Shown: positions 38,862-47,552, numbered from the stretch's first letter. The stretch: 64,000 nt of DNA from Alphaproteobacteria bacterium (GCA_028871055.1 JAGWON010000001.1:248001-312000), one strand, 5' to 3'. A program made the numbers and translations. The notes: generated from the sequence alone by a model not told the origin.

Positions 38862-39629
38862 TCACCGGCTCGGCTTCAGCCGAAGCGTGCGGCCGATCGC
38901 CAGCACCGCCGGCGGCTTGAGGCGCGCTCGTGCCACGGCGCGCGCCGCATGCGCGAGCGTCGTTTCGAGCACGCGCTGGCGCGGCGTCGTCGCGCTGGCG
39001 ATGATCGCGACCGGATCGTCGAGCGGCCGCCCCGCTTCGATCAGCCGCCGGGCGATCGCGTCCAGATGCTTCAGCGCCATGTAGACCACCAGGATCGGCG
39101 CGCCCTGCGCGAGCGCGCGCCAGTCGAGGCCGTCGGGCAAATCGCCGCCGCTGGCATGGCCAGTGACGAAGGTCACGGCGGAATTGACGTCGCGGTGGGT
39201 GAGCGGAATGCCGGCATAGGCGAGGCCGCCGATGCCGGCGGTGATGCCGGGCACGATGCGATAGCGCACGCGCGCCGCCTCGAGCGCCAGCGCCTCCTCG
39301 CCGCCGCGGCCGAAGACGAACGGATCGCCGCCCTTGAGCCGCAGCACCCGGCGCTTCTTCTGCGCAAGCTCAACCAGCTTGCGCGAAATATCGGGCTGGC
39401 GCGGCGACGGCTTGCCGCCGCGCTTGCCGGCGTAGTGCAGCGTCGCGCCCCGCCGCGCCAGCGCCAGGATGCGCCGGTCGATCAGCGCGTCGTAGACCAC
39501 GTCGTCGGCATGGCGCAGCCCGTGCAGCGCGAGCAGCGACAGGAGGCCGGGATCGCCCGGCCCGGCACCGACGAGCCAGACCGTGCCCGGTGCGAAGACG
39601 GGAAGGCGCGGCAGGCGGAAGGCGGCCAT
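38862..39629 (-). CDS. cobA: Uroporphyrinogen-III C-methyltransferase
   Basis: 255 residues from MAAFRLPRLPVF. The SAM-binding loop WLVGAGPGDPGLLSLLALHGLRHADDVVYD, RLKGGDPFVFGRGGEEALAL and GIPLTHRDVNSAVTFVTGH identify SUMT. It makes precorrin-2, the branch point to cobalamin and siroheme. TAGGCT ends seven bases before the ATG (39637-39642 on the minus strand). The frame is open upstream of this Met but that part is unlike the family. cobS, a late cobalamin step, is 3.3 kb away. Confidence 0.93.
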   Translation of the reverse strand: MAAFRLPRLPVFAPGTVWLVGAGPGDPGLLSLLALHGLRHADDVVYDALIDRRILALARRGATLHYAGKRGGKPSPRQPDISRKLVELAQKKRRVLRLKGGDPFVFGRGGEEALALEAARVRYRIVPGITAGIGGLAYAGIPLTHRDVNSAVTFVTGHASGGDLPDGLDWRALAQGAPILVVYMALKHLDAIARRLIEAGRPLDDPVAIIASATTPRQRVLETTLAHAARAVARARLKPPAVLAIGRTLRLKPSR

Positions 39630-39726
39630 GGCGCGAAGCCTAGCATGAGGCGGCGACGCGCCGGAATCGGCCCGGCGCAACGTCGAACGGCTTGAACGCC
39701 GGCGCGGCCCGGCGCACACTCGCGGC

Positions 39727-40353
39727 GTGAGGGAAATCTTCGTCCGGATGCTGCCGTCGCGTGCTGCCCTGATCGGTTTTCTGGTTGTCGCCTTCCCTAT
39801 GGCTGCGGCGGCTCAGGGCGCGACGCCGCTGCTCGACACCAATCCCAGCGGCGGCGTGCCGACGATTCCCTTCAGCGGCTTCCAGGGCTATTCGGATTCC
39901 GTCGCCGCCATCGCGGCACAGAACAACACCCGCGGCGTGCTCGGCCTGCTGGTCGGTGGCGCCAGCCCCAATAGCCAGGATTATCTCGGCCGCTCGGGGC
40001 TGATGTACGCCGCGATCTTCAACAACGCGATGATGGCGCGGGTTCTGCTCGATCACGACGCCAACCTCGAGGTGCGCGACAAGCTCGGCAACACGGCGCT
40101 GCATTGGGCGGCCGAGCGCGGCAGCGCCGATGTTCTCGGCATGCTGCTGGCGGCGCACGCCGCGGTCGACGCGCAGAACCAGCAGGGCGTCACGCCGTTG
40201 ATGCTCGCCGTTGCCAACAGCCGCTCGGCCGCGGTGCGGACGCTGCTGGCGGCGCACGCCGATCCGCACAAGCAGGATTACACCGGCCGCGACGCGTTCG
40301 GCTGGACGACCGACAATCGCGCCATCGCGCAGTTGCTGAACGGCGCGCACTGA
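39727..40353 (+). CDS. Secreted ankyrin-repeat protein
   Basis: 208 residues from a GTG; an ATG at 39748 also gives a full signal peptide (MLPSRAALIGFLVVAFPMAAAAQG). Four ankyrin repeats follow (about 65-190): SPNSQDYLGRSGLMYAAIFNN, EVRDKLGNTALHWAAERGS, DAQNQQGVTPLMLAVANSR and PHKQDYTGRDAFGWTTDNR. It is likely a periplasmic binding scaffold with unknown partner. It diverges from cobA. Confidence 0.85.
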   Translation: MREIFVRMLPSRAALIGFLVVAFPMAAAAQGATPLLDTNPSGGVPTIPFSGFQGYSDSVAAIAAQNNTRGVLGLLVGGASPNSQDYLGRSGLMYAAIFNNAMMARVLLDHDANLEVRDKLGNTALHWAAERGSADVLGMLLAAHAAVDAQNQQGVTPLMLAVANSRSAAVRTLLAAHADPHKQDYTGRDAFGWTTDNRAIAQLLNGAH

Positions 40354-40360
40354 GCCGCCT

Positions 40361-42001
40361 TCAGTCCGGCGCCGCGGCGTAGAACGTGAGCGTCATGCGC
40401 CGGCCATTGGAATAATCGATTCCGGCGACGCGGCCGATCGCATGCGGGTTGTGGCCCAGCGCCGCGACAGCGCGGCGGAAGGCGTCGTCGTCGCGCGCCT
40501 CGACCAAGGCGCGGCCGTCGCGCGCGGCGACAAGGTAGCGGGCGGCGGCGGCGGCATCGAGCGGCCTGGTCGCGGTGCCCAGGAGGAAAATAAGGCTCGG
40601 CTCGTTGTAGCCGACGACCGCGACCGGCGCGTTGCCCGGCGGACGGTCGCGTGCCACCAGCGCCGCCGCGCTGCGCGACAGCCAGATCCGATCGAGCGCC
40701 GGCACGACGCGGGCAAAGCCGGGCGCGAGCACGACGAGGGCGAGCAGCGCCGCGCCCGCCGCCAGCGCCGGCACACGCTCGGACCACGCGCGCCATAGCA
40801 ACACGCCGCCGCCGCCGAGCGCGACGAGCGCCGCGACGATGCCGGCCGGCGACGGCCCGGCGCCCAGCATCAGCGGCGCCAGCGCCAAGCCCGCCGCGAG
40901 CGCCAGCGTCGTCAGCGCCCACAGTCCCGAGACCGCGAGCCGCAGCCAGCGCGGCGCGGCGCCGGCGTTGAACAGGGCGTGGGCGGCGAGCAGCGCGAGC
41001 GCCGGCAGCACCGGCAGGATGTAGTGTGGCAGCTTGGTCGGGACGAGCTCGAGCGCGACCCAGAACGGCACGATCCACGCCAGCAGGAAGCGCTGCGACG
41101 GACGCTCACGCTCGCGCCAGGCGCGGAGCACGCCGTCGGCGGCGAACAGCGAACCGGGCCAGAAGATCGGCGTCAGCAGCAGCAGGTAGGCGCCGGGCGG
41201 CGCACCGTGGCCTTCCTGCACGCCGACGAGCTTGCCGACGAAGTCGTGGCCGAGCGAGCCGCCGATGAACGCGCCGCCGGTTGCCTGCGTCATCGCGACG
41301 AGCCACGGGCCGACGATGAGCGCCGCCAGCGGCACGCCCCAGAGCGGCCGTAGCGCCTTGAGCCAGGCGGCGTCGCGGTCGGCGAGCGACAGCGCCGCGG
41401 CGGTGAGCGCCGCGAGCAGCGGCGCGACCGGTCCCTTGATCAGCGCGGCAATGCCGAGCGCCGCCCAGAACAGCAGCGCCCACGGCCAGCGCGCCGTCGC
41501 GCCGGTGCGCGTCCGGCGATAGATTTCGCCGAGCGCGAGCTGCGCCGCGGCGATGCAGCCGAGCAGGGCGGCGTCGGTCTTGGCGAGATGCGCCTCGACG
41601 ACGAGGCTCAGCGACGATGCCAGGAGCGCCGCGCCGAGCAGCGCCGCTGGCGCGCCGACCAGGTTGCGGCCGAGCGCGAAGGTCAGCAGGACGGCGAGCG
41701 TCGCGCCGATCAGCGACGGCAGCCGATAGGGCCAGATCGCCGGGCTTGCTGCGTCGCTTGTCGCCATGACCGACAACGCCTGCAGCCAATAGATGCCCGC
41801 CGGTTTCTTGTTGCGCGCCTGGTTCTGGAAACGGATGTGGAGCCAATCGCCGGTCTCGATCATTTGGCGCGTCGCCTGGGCGAAGCGCGCCTCGTCGCGG
41901 TCGGTCGGCGGCAGCGCCGCGAGTCCCGGAAGATAGAGGCCGAGACAAAACAGGCCGAGCAGCAGATAGGGCCGCCAGCCGAGGCTCCAGCGCGTGATCA
42001 T
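40361..42001 (-). CDS. ArnT-like (PMT family) lipid-linked glycosyltransferase
   Basis: 546 residues from MITRWSLGWRPYL, with about 12 membrane helices. The first periplasmic loop has PPTDRDEARFAQATRQMIETGDWLHIRFQNQARNKKPAGIYWLQA, the catalytic-Asp signature of the ArnT/PMT group, and TKLPHYILPVLPALALL is also typical. It transfers a sugar from polyprenyl phosphate to an acceptor in the envelope, such as lipid A or protein. The start codon overlaps the stop of the mini-CobN gene (ATGA), so the two are translated together. Confidence 0.9.
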   Translation of the reverse strand: MITRWSLGWRPYLLLGLFCLGLYLPGLAALPPTDRDEARFAQATRQMIETGDWLHIRFQNQARNKKPAGIYWLQALSVMATSDAASPAIWPYRLPSLIGATLAVLLTFALGRNLVGAPAALLGAALLASSLSLVVEAHLAKTDAALLGCIAAAQLALGEIYRRTRTGATARWPWALLFWAALGIAALIKGPVAPLLAALTAAALSLADRDAAWLKALRPLWGVPLAALIVGPWLVAMTQATGGAFIGGSLGHDFVGKLVGVQEGHGAPPGAYLLLLTPIFWPGSLFAADGVLRAWRERERPSQRFLLAWIVPFWVALELVPTKLPHYILPVLPALALLAAHALFNAGAAPRWLRLAVSGLWALTTLALAAGLALAPLMLGAGPSPAGIVAALVALGGGGVLLWRAWSERVPALAAGAALLALVVLAPGFARVVPALDRIWLSRSAAALVARDRPPGNAPVAVVGYNEPSLIFLLGTATRPLDAAAAARYLVAARDGRALVEARDDDAFRRAVAALGHNPHAIGRVAGIDYSNGRRMTLTFYAAAPD

Positions 42002-42621
42002 GTCGCGTGCCACCGGCGCAGCGCCGCGGCGTCGCCGTCGAGCGCGGCCAGGAGCTCGACCGTGTCGGGTGCGTCGGCGGTCGTCGGCACCAGCACCGGC
42101 AGCGCCAGCGCGACGCCGAGCGGCGTCCACGCGATCGCCGCATCGGCGCGAAACCCGACGGCAATCCAGGCGGCGCGCGCCAGCTCATGATGGCGCGGCG
42201 GCACCGTCGCATCGTCGGGCGCTGCCTCGATCACGGCGACCGCGCCAAGGTGTAGCGCCGGCACGACGAAACGGCCGCAATCGACCCGTCCCGGGCGATA
42301 GAGCGGATCGCGCTCGGCCGCGCCCCAGCGCGCGGCAACGGCGTCGCGCAGCGCGGCCGGCAGCGTCGCGCAGAATGCGTCATAGTCGCCGAGCATGATC
42401 GCCTCGCCGTCGGCCGCCGCGAGCTGCGCGCGCAGGTCGGCGGCGCCGGCCGGCAACCCGGTGACGCGATAACCCGCCGCTGCCAACGCCGCGAGCGCCG
42501 CGGCCGCCGCGGCCATGTCGTCGACGCGCGGCATCAGGGCCAGCCGGCGGTCGCCGCGCGGCTTCCGGCGCAGGGCCTGGAGGCGGATTTCGGCGGTTTC
42601 GGCTGGAAGCGGAGCGGCCAT
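41998..42621 (-). CDS. Short CobN-like protein (fragment of the large cobaltochelatase subunit)
   Basis: 207 residues that line up with a middle slice of CobN/BchH. Its order of phrases is the CobN one: RRKPRGDRRLALM, AALAALAAAGYRV, DYDAFCATLPAALRDAVAARWGAAERDPLY, then PPRHHELARAAWIAVGFRADAAIAW and GVALALPVL. CobN is about 1200 residues, and its chelatase His motif (VHLGKHGNLEWLPG) is replaced here by IAWTPLGVALALP. It is therefore not a working chelatase. The reading frame is intact and it is coupled by ATGA to the glycosyltransferase gene, so it looks maintained. It may be a decayed paralogue or a binding-only derivative. Confidence 0.65.
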   Translation of the reverse strand: MAAPLPAETAEIRLQALRRKPRGDRRLALMPRVDDMAAAAAALAALAAAGYRVTGLPAGAADLRAQLAAADGEAIMLGDYDAFCATLPAALRDAVAARWGAAERDPLYRPGRVDCGRFVVPALHLGAVAVIEAAPDDATVPPRHHELARAAWIAVGFRADAAIAWTPLGVALALPVLVPTTADAPDTVELLAALDGDAAALRRWHAT

Positions 42622-42696
42622 CTTCGGTGGGTTTTAACCATTCCAGGGTAGGCTGGGGTGGAATTTCAGGCAGCCGCGCGCAGACAGGGAGGCAGG

Positions 42697-42951
42697 GTGG
42701 CAGAATTCCGGTGCTATCTGCTCGGCAGCGATCGCAAGGTCATGGCGATCGAGTCGATCCGCGCCCTCACCCTGCCCCGCGCGGTCACCAAAGGCATCCT
42801 GGCGATGGTGATGCGGCGCGCCGCGACCTTCGAGTTGTGGCGGAGCGATCTCTGCATCTACGTCTATCAGCCGCCCGAAGTCCCGCGCGAGGCCGTCGCC
42901 GCCGCACCGCGTCCGTCGCCGAACATGCGCCGCAGGATCCTCCGCGGTTGA
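42697..42951 (+). CDS. Small conserved-looking cytoplasmic protein
   Basis: 84 residues from a GTG chosen because GGGAGG (42688-42692) lies five bases upstream; an earlier GTG (42658) has none. It reads VAEFRCYLLGSDRKVMAIESI, then a helix and LWRSDLCIYVYQPPEVP, with a basic tail ending NMRRRILRG. It has no membrane helix or signal. Similar short alpha/beta proteins beginning with a phrase like FRCYFLD are common in alphaproteobacteria, with unknown roles. It is a single gene between the mini-CobN and cobS. Confidence 0.55.
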   Translation: MAEFRCYLLGSDRKVMAIESIRALTLPRAVTKGILAMVMRRAATFELWRSDLCIYVYQPPEVPREAVAAAPRPSPNMRRRILRG

Positions 42952-42969
42952 TCCGCGCATCGTGCGGCG

Positions 42970-43758
42970 TCATGTCCAGGCCGCCGCGACCAGAAGCACT
43001 GCGATCTCTCCCGCCTGCTCGACCGCGTTCAAGATGTCGCCGGTGAAGCCGCCGATCCGCCGATCCGCGGCATAGGCCACCGCCGCCATCGCCGCCGCGG
43101 CGACGACGATCGCCACCAGGCCGGCCTTGATGCCGAGCGCGAGCAGCGCGATGACCAAGGCGATCGCTGCGGCTGCGCCAACATTGGTCGTCTCGGGCCG
43201 GCCGGCTTCGGCCGCCCAGTCGGCCGGCGCCGCGGGCTCGCCCCAGCGCAGCGCCGCCGGCAGCAGGCCGCGCGCGATCGCGTGGCAGCCGACCAGCGCG
43301 CCGCTGACGCCGGCGGTGCCGAAGGCGTCGCCCACCGCAAAGAGCGCGCCGGCGCGCAAGCCGACGCTCAAGACGATGGCCAGAACGCCGAGCGCGCCGT
43401 TGGGACCGTCGCGCATCAGGCGCAGCCGCTCGTTGACGTCATCGCCACGCCCCAGGCCCTCGACCGCGCGGGCGAGGCCGTCCTCGTGCTGGCCGGCGGT
43501 GACCAGCGCCGTGGTCGCCACCGCGAGCAGCGCGGCCGCCGGCACCGGCACGCCGAGCCGGGCGACGATCGCATAGGCGAGCGCGCCGCAGACGCCGACC
43601 ACGAGGCCCGTCAGCGGGAAGGCCCAGCTCGCCGCGGCCAACTCGCCCAGCGCCGGCGCCGGCCGCTCGCCCCAGACGAGCCGCGTGAAGAAGGTCAGTG
43701 CCACCCGCGCGTCGGCGCGCCGTGCCGGCCAGTCGCGCGTGAAGTCCTCGAGATTCAT
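42970..43758 (-). CDS. cobS: Adenosylcobinamide-GDP ribazoletransferase (cobalamin synthase)
   Basis: 262 residues, about seven membrane helices. Family motifs are GQHEDGLARAVEGLG, RLRLMRDGPNGALGVLAIVLS and RRIGGFTGDILNAVEQAGEIAVLL. It joins adenosyl-GDP-cobinamide and alpha-ribazole in the inner membrane, the last step of cobalamin assembly. It is alone on its strand here; other late cob genes are not in the window. Confidence 0.93.
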   Translation of the reverse strand: MNLEDFTRDWPARRADARVALTFFTRLVWGERPAPALGELAAASWAFPLTGLVVGVCGALAYAIVARLGVPVPAAALLAVATTALVTAGQHEDGLARAVEGLGRGDDVNERLRLMRDGPNGALGVLAIVLSVGLRAGALFAVGDAFGTAGVSGALVGCHAIARGLLPAALRWGEPAAPADWAAEAGRPETTNVGAAAAIALVIALLALGIKAGLVAIVVAAAAMAAVAYAADRRIGGFTGDILNAVEQAGEIAVLLVAAAWT

Positions 43759-43798
43759 GGCGGCGATCCTAATGCCAAGCCGGGTTCGGGGCTACAGG

Positions 43799-44614
43799 TC
43801 ACTCGCCGCTCTGCAGCAGCGAGCCGCGCCGGCGCGCGATCTCGAAGGCGACGAGGAACGCGCCGACGCCGATGACGAGGTAGAGCGCGTCGAGCCCCAG
43901 CGCGGCCACGAAGTGCTGCAGCGGAAAGCGGCCGGTGAACATCACCGCGCGCATCCCCTCGAACACGTGCGCCGCCGGGATCGCCCAGGCGACGTCTTGC
44001 AGCCAGACCGGCAGGATCGCGACCGGGTAATAGATCGCGGCCGCCGGCGCCAGCAGGAAAGCCGCGGCCCAGGCCATGCTCTCCGCGCCCAGCCCAAAGC
44101 GCAGCAGCAATGCGCCGATGATGAAGCCGATGCTCCAGCCCATGGCCAGCAGCAGGACGAAGAACGCAATCAGCGGCAGGCCGAGGGCGAAGATCGAATA
44201 GTGATAGAGCAGGATCGCCAACAGCGCCGCCGGCGCGATGCCGATCACGACACGGACCAGGCTCATGACGACGAGCGCCGCCGCCCATTCGATCGGGCGC
44301 AGCGGACTCGCGAACAGGCTCGCCAGGTTGCGCGACCACAGCTCCTCGAGGAACGACACCGACACGCCGAGCTGGCCGCGGAACATCACGTCCCACAGCA
44401 GCACCGCGCCCAGCAGCACGCCGCCGGCGCGCGCGACATAGGAGCTGTTGGTCATCAGGAACTGGCTGGTGAAGCCCCACAGGATCATCTGCACGATCGG
44501 CCAATAGAGCAGCTCGAGCGCGCGCGGCCCGGAGCCCACCAGCAGATAGACATAGCGCCGTACCATGGCGCCGACGCGGCGGCCCGAGAACGCGGCGGCG
44601 GGTGCCGCGCTCAC
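43799..44614 (-). CDS. ABC-2 type transporter permease
   Basis: 271 residues from a GTG that overlaps the ATPase stop (GTGA). Six membrane helices; YLLVGSGPRALELLYWPIVQMILWGFTSQF and VAWAIPAAHVFEGMRAVMFTGRFP match the ABC-2 exporter family used for drugs, polysaccharides or lipids. It works with the ATPase at 44611-45360. The substrate is unknown. Confidence 0.88.
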   Translation of the reverse strand: MSAAPAAAFSGRRVGAMVRRYVYLLVGSGPRALELLYWPIVQMILWGFTSQFLMTNSSYVARAGGVLLGAVLLWDVMFRGQLGVSVSFLEELWSRNLASLFASPLRPIEWAAALVVMSLVRVVIGIAPAALLAILLYHYSIFALGLPLIAFFVLLLAMGWSIGFIIGALLLRFGLGAESMAWAAAFLLAPAAAIYYPVAILPVWLQDVAWAIPAAHVFEGMRAVMFTGRFPLQHFVAALGLDALYLVIGVGAFLVAFEIARRRGSLLQSGE

Positions 44615-45360
44615 GGCGTCACCGGCTCGGTCTCGCGCGCGAGTGCGAGGAAGACCTGCTCGAGCGTGTCGCGGCCGTGGCAGCGGACGAGCGCGCGCGG
44701 CGCGCCGCGGTCGACGATCTTGCCCCGCCGCATCATCAGCACGTCCGAGGCGAGGCGCTCGACCTCGGCCATGTTGTGCGACGCCAGCACGATGGTGGCG
44801 CCGGTGCGCGTCCGCCAGGCTTCGAGGTAGCCGCGCACCCAATCGGCGGTGTTGGGATCGAGCGAGGCGGTCGGCTCGTCGAGCAGCAGCAGCTCGGGCT
44901 CGTTCAAGAGCGCCTTGGCCAGCGCGACGCGCGTCTTCTGACCGGCCGAAAGCCGCCCGACAGCGCGGTCGAGCAGGGTCTCGAGCTGAAGGTCGCGGGC
45001 CAGCGCCGCGATGCGCGCGCCGACGTCGGCGAGGCCGTAGAGCCGGGCGTAGATGTCGAGGTTCTGCCGCACCGTCAGCCGCTGCGGCAGGTCGACATAG
45101 GGCGAGGAGAAGTTCATCCGTCCCAGCACGCGATGACGGTGGCGCAGCATGTCCTCGCCGAGGACGCGGATCGTGCCGGCGCTCGGCGTGACCAGACCCA
45201 GCAGCATCGCCAGCGTGGTGGTCTTGCCGGCGCCGTTGGTGCCGAGCAGCGCGACGCAGGCGCCGCGCGCGACGGCGAAGGCGATGCCGTCCACGGCGGT
45301 CGTGCGCTTGAAGCGCTTGACCAGATTCTCGACCTCGATCGCGGCGGCGGGATCCGGCAT
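44611..45360 (-). CDS. ABC-2 type transporter ATP-binding protein
   Basis: 249 residues. Walker A is GTNGAGKTTT, the signature is LSAGQKTRVALAKAL, Walker B is LLLLDEPTASLDP and the H-loop is VLASHNMAEVER. The close sequence match to the DrrA/NodI-like exporter group agrees with its coupled permease. It diverges from regB, with an 82-nt shared intergenic region. Confidence 0.92.
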   Translation of the reverse strand: MPDPAAAIEVENLVKRFKRTTAVDGIAFAVARGACVALLGTNGAGKTTTLAMLLGLVTPSAGTIRVLGEDMLRHRHRVLGRMNFSSPYVDLPQRLTVRQNLDIYARLYGLADVGARIAALARDLQLETLLDRAVGRLSAGQKTRVALAKALLNEPELLLLDEPTASLDPNTADWVRGYLEAWRTRTGATIVLASHNMAEVERLASDVLMMRRGKIVDRGAPRALVRCHGRDTLEQVFLALARETEPVTP

Positions 45361-45430
45361 GGGCGCGCACTATGGCGGAAAGGGGGGCGGCGGCGCCAGC
45401 CACAGCCGCTTGCCGCCCGGCGCCGCCGTG

Positions 45431-45436
45431 TATAAT
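45431..45436 (+). promoter_or_regulatory. Perfect -10 box six bases before regB
   Basis: TATAAT, a full consensus -10, ends exactly six bases before the regB ATG. The best upstream partner is TTGCCG (45410-45415) with a short 15-bp spacer. A transcript would start at the ATG itself, giving a leaderless regB message. No ribosome site is present. Confidence 0.6.
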
Positions 45437-45442
45437 AGGTAG

Positions 45443-46822
45443 ATGCTGCCGAGCGGCGAAAAACCCAGTCCCTTCAAGGCCGAAACGCCACCCGCGCCCG
45501 GGTTGGGCAGCGACGTCGCCGTCAGCCTGCGCATGCTGGTGCTGATCCGCTGGGTCGCGGTGATCGGCCAGGGGGCGGCGCTGCTGGTGGCGCATTATGC
45601 GCTCGGCTTCGCGCTGCCGCTCGAGGCGGCGCTCGGCGTCGTCGCCGTCTCGGCGCTGCTCAACGTCGTCGCCTGGCTCTCGAACCGCGCCGCGGCGCGC
45701 CTCGGCAACCGCGAGGCGGCGATCTATCTCGCCTTCGACACGCTGCAACTCGGCGTGCTGCTTTTCCTCACCGGCGGCCTGCAGAATCCGTTCGCTATGC
45801 TGATGCTGGTGCCGGTGACGGTCTCGGCGACCATCCTGAACCGCCGCACCGTCGCCGGCCTGTCGGCGCTCACCGTTGCCGCGATCACCGCGCTGGCGCT
45901 GGCGCACCTGCCGCTGCCGGCGCGACCCGGCTCGATGATCGAGCCGGCGCCGATCTACGTCCTCGGCATGTGGGTGGCGCTGGTTTCGTCGAGCCTGTTC
46001 ATCACCGGCTACAACTGGTTCGTTGCCGAGGAGGCGCGCCGCATGCGCGACGCCTATGCCGCAACGCAGCTCGCGCTGGCGCGGGAGCAGCGCGTCGCCG
46101 CAGTGGGTGCGCTCGCCGCCGCCGCGGCGCACCAGCTCGGCAGCCCGCTGGCGACGATCGCGGTGGTCGCCAAGGAGCTGGTCCGCGATCTGCCCAAGAA
46201 CAGCCCGATCGCCGAGGACGCGCAGCTGCTGCTCAGTCAGAGCGAGCGCTGCCGCACCATCCTGGCCGAACTCGGCCGCGCCCGCGAAGGCGAGGCGATG
46301 CCCTTCAACCGCGTGCCGTTCTCGGCGATCGTGCAGTCGGCGGGCGAGCCGCATCTGCGCGCCGGCATGCGCATCGTGCACGACACCGTCGCCGGCCGCG
46401 ATCCGGCGGGCGGCGCGATCGCCGAGCCGCCGGTGCCGCGCACGCCCGAGATCGTGCACGGTCTCGGCAACCTGATCGGCAACGCGATCGAATTCGCGGG
46501 CAGCGAGGTGACGGTGACGACGAGCTGGAGCGAGGACACCGTCGCGGTCGACATCGTCGACGACGGGCCTGGCTTTCCGCCGACGATGCTGGGGCGCATC
46601 GGCGAGCCCTATGTTTCGGTCCGCGCCGGCAACGGCGCGCATATGGGCCTCGGCATTTTCATCGCCCAGAGCCTGTTGGAGCGTACCGGCGCGCGGCTGT
46701 CCTTCGCCAACAATCCCGACAGCGGCGCGCATGTCGTCGTCGAGTGGCGGCGGACGCAGCTCGAAGGCGACGAGCGCAAGGCGGAAACGGCAACAGCGGC
46801 AATGGCGGTAGCGGCAAAATGA
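45443..46822 (+). CDS. regB: Redox sensor histidine kinase RegB/PrrB
   Basis: 459 residues. Six membrane helices lie between about 30 and 190. GGLQNPF at 111-117 is the ubiquinone-binding heptad that defines RegB. The H-box is AAAAHQLGSPLATI with phospho-acceptor His230. Cys270 in the SERCRTIL segment corresponds to the redox-active Cys of Rhodobacter RegB. The ATPase part has NLIGNAIEFAG, DDGPGFPP and a shortened GAHMGLGIFIAQ G-box. It senses the quinone pool and oxygen. It overlaps regA (ATGA). Confidence 0.95.
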   Translation: MLPSGEKPSPFKAETPPAPGLGSDVAVSLRMLVLIRWVAVIGQGAALLVAHYALGFALPLEAALGVVAVSALLNVVAWLSNRAAARLGNREAAIYLAFDTLQLGVLLFLTGGLQNPFAMLMLVPVTVSATILNRRTVAGLSALTVAAITALALAHLPLPARPGSMIEPAPIYVLGMWVALVSSSLFITGYNWFVAEEARRMRDAYAATQLALAREQRVAAVGALAAAAAHQLGSPLATIAVVAKELVRDLPKNSPIAEDAQLLLSQSERCRTILAELGRAREGEAMPFNRVPFSAIVQSAGEPHLRAGMRIVHDTVAGRDPAGGAIAEPPVPRTPEIVHGLGNLIGNAIEFAGSEVTVTTSWSEDTVAVDIVDDGPGFPPTMLGRIGEPYVSVRAGNGAHMGLGIFIAQSLLERTGARLSFANNPDSGAHVVVEWRRTQLEGDERKAETATAAMAVAAK

Positions 46823-47406
46823 GCGACGGAAAAAGCGACATCCAGATGAGCCCGGCGCTGGCCGGGCTGCCCGCGGGCGAGCGCACGCTGCTGATCGTCG
46901 ACGACGATGCGCCGCTGTGTCAGCGCCTGGCGCGCGCCATGGAGCGGCGCGGCTTCGTCGTCGCCACCGCCGACTCCGTCGCCGCCGGCGTGCACGCGGT
47001 CGAGAGCGGTCCGTCCGCCTTCGCCGTCGTCGACCTGCGGCTGAGCGACGGCAGCGGCCTCGACGTGGTCAGGGCGCTCCGCAAGGCGCGGCCGAGCGCA
47101 CGCGTCGTCATGCTCACCGGCTACGGCAACATCGCCACCGCGGTCGCCGCGGTGAAGGCGGGCGCCGTCGACTACATCCCGAAGCCGGTCGACGCCGACG
47201 CGGTCGAGCGGGCGCTGCTGGCGGCGAGCGAAAGCAGCCTGCCGCCGCCGCCCGATGATCCGATGTCGGCCGACCGCGTCCGCTGGGAACACATCCAGCG
47301 CGTCTTCGAGCAGTGCGACCGCAATGTTTCCGAAACGGCGCGCCGTTTGAAGATGCACCGCCGCACGCTGCAGCGCATCCTCGGCAAGCACGCGCCGCGG
47401 AGCTGA
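46819..47406 (+). CDS. regA: Redox response regulator RegA/PrrA
   Basis: 195 residues. The receiver domain has the acidic cluster DDD at 28-30, phospho-acceptor Asp72 (AVVDLRLSDGSGL), and Lys in DYIPKPVDAD. A linker rich in Pro (LPPPPDDP) leads to a Fis-type helix-turn-helix (NVSETARRLKMHRRTLQRIL) that is highly conserved in RegA. It controls respiration, nitrogen and carbon fixation genes in relatives. It starts inside the regB stop. Confidence 0.96.
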   Translation: MSDGKSDIQMSPALAGLPAGERTLLIVDDDAPLCQRLARAMERRGFVVATADSVAAGVHAVESGPSAFAVVDLRLSDGSGLDVVRALRKARPSARVVMLTGYGNIATAVAAVKAGAVDYIPKPVDADAVERALLAASESSLPPPPDDPMSADRVRWEHIQRVFEQCDRNVSETARRLKMHRRTLQRILGKHAPRS

Positions 47407-47438
47407 GAGCCAGTGCGTTGCGTGAAAATCCCCGGCGT

Positions 47439-47552
47439 GTCATTGCGAGGCGGCCGAAGGCCGACGCGGCAATCCAGACACTTATGGATTCGCGGCGCGT
47501 TTCTGGACCGCCACGGCCCCGCCGCGCTGCGCTTGCGGGTCCTCGCGATGAC
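47439..47552. repeat. REP-like inverted repeat downstream of regA
   Basis: The outer arms GTCATTGCGAGG and CCTCGCGATGAC pair with one mismatch, and inner TCCAGA/TCTGGA also pair. This is the common alphaproteobacterial intergenic element of the type GTCATTGCGAGG ... TCCAGA. It sits between regA and the phosphoesterase gene, which end towards each other, so a role in transcript ends is possible. Confidence 0.7.

Noticed and set aside
43799-46732. 977-codon open frame on the minus strand across the ABC-2 permease, its ATPase and regB
   Set aside because: Only the last 271 codons are the permease. The rest is antisense to regB and out of frame with the ATPase.
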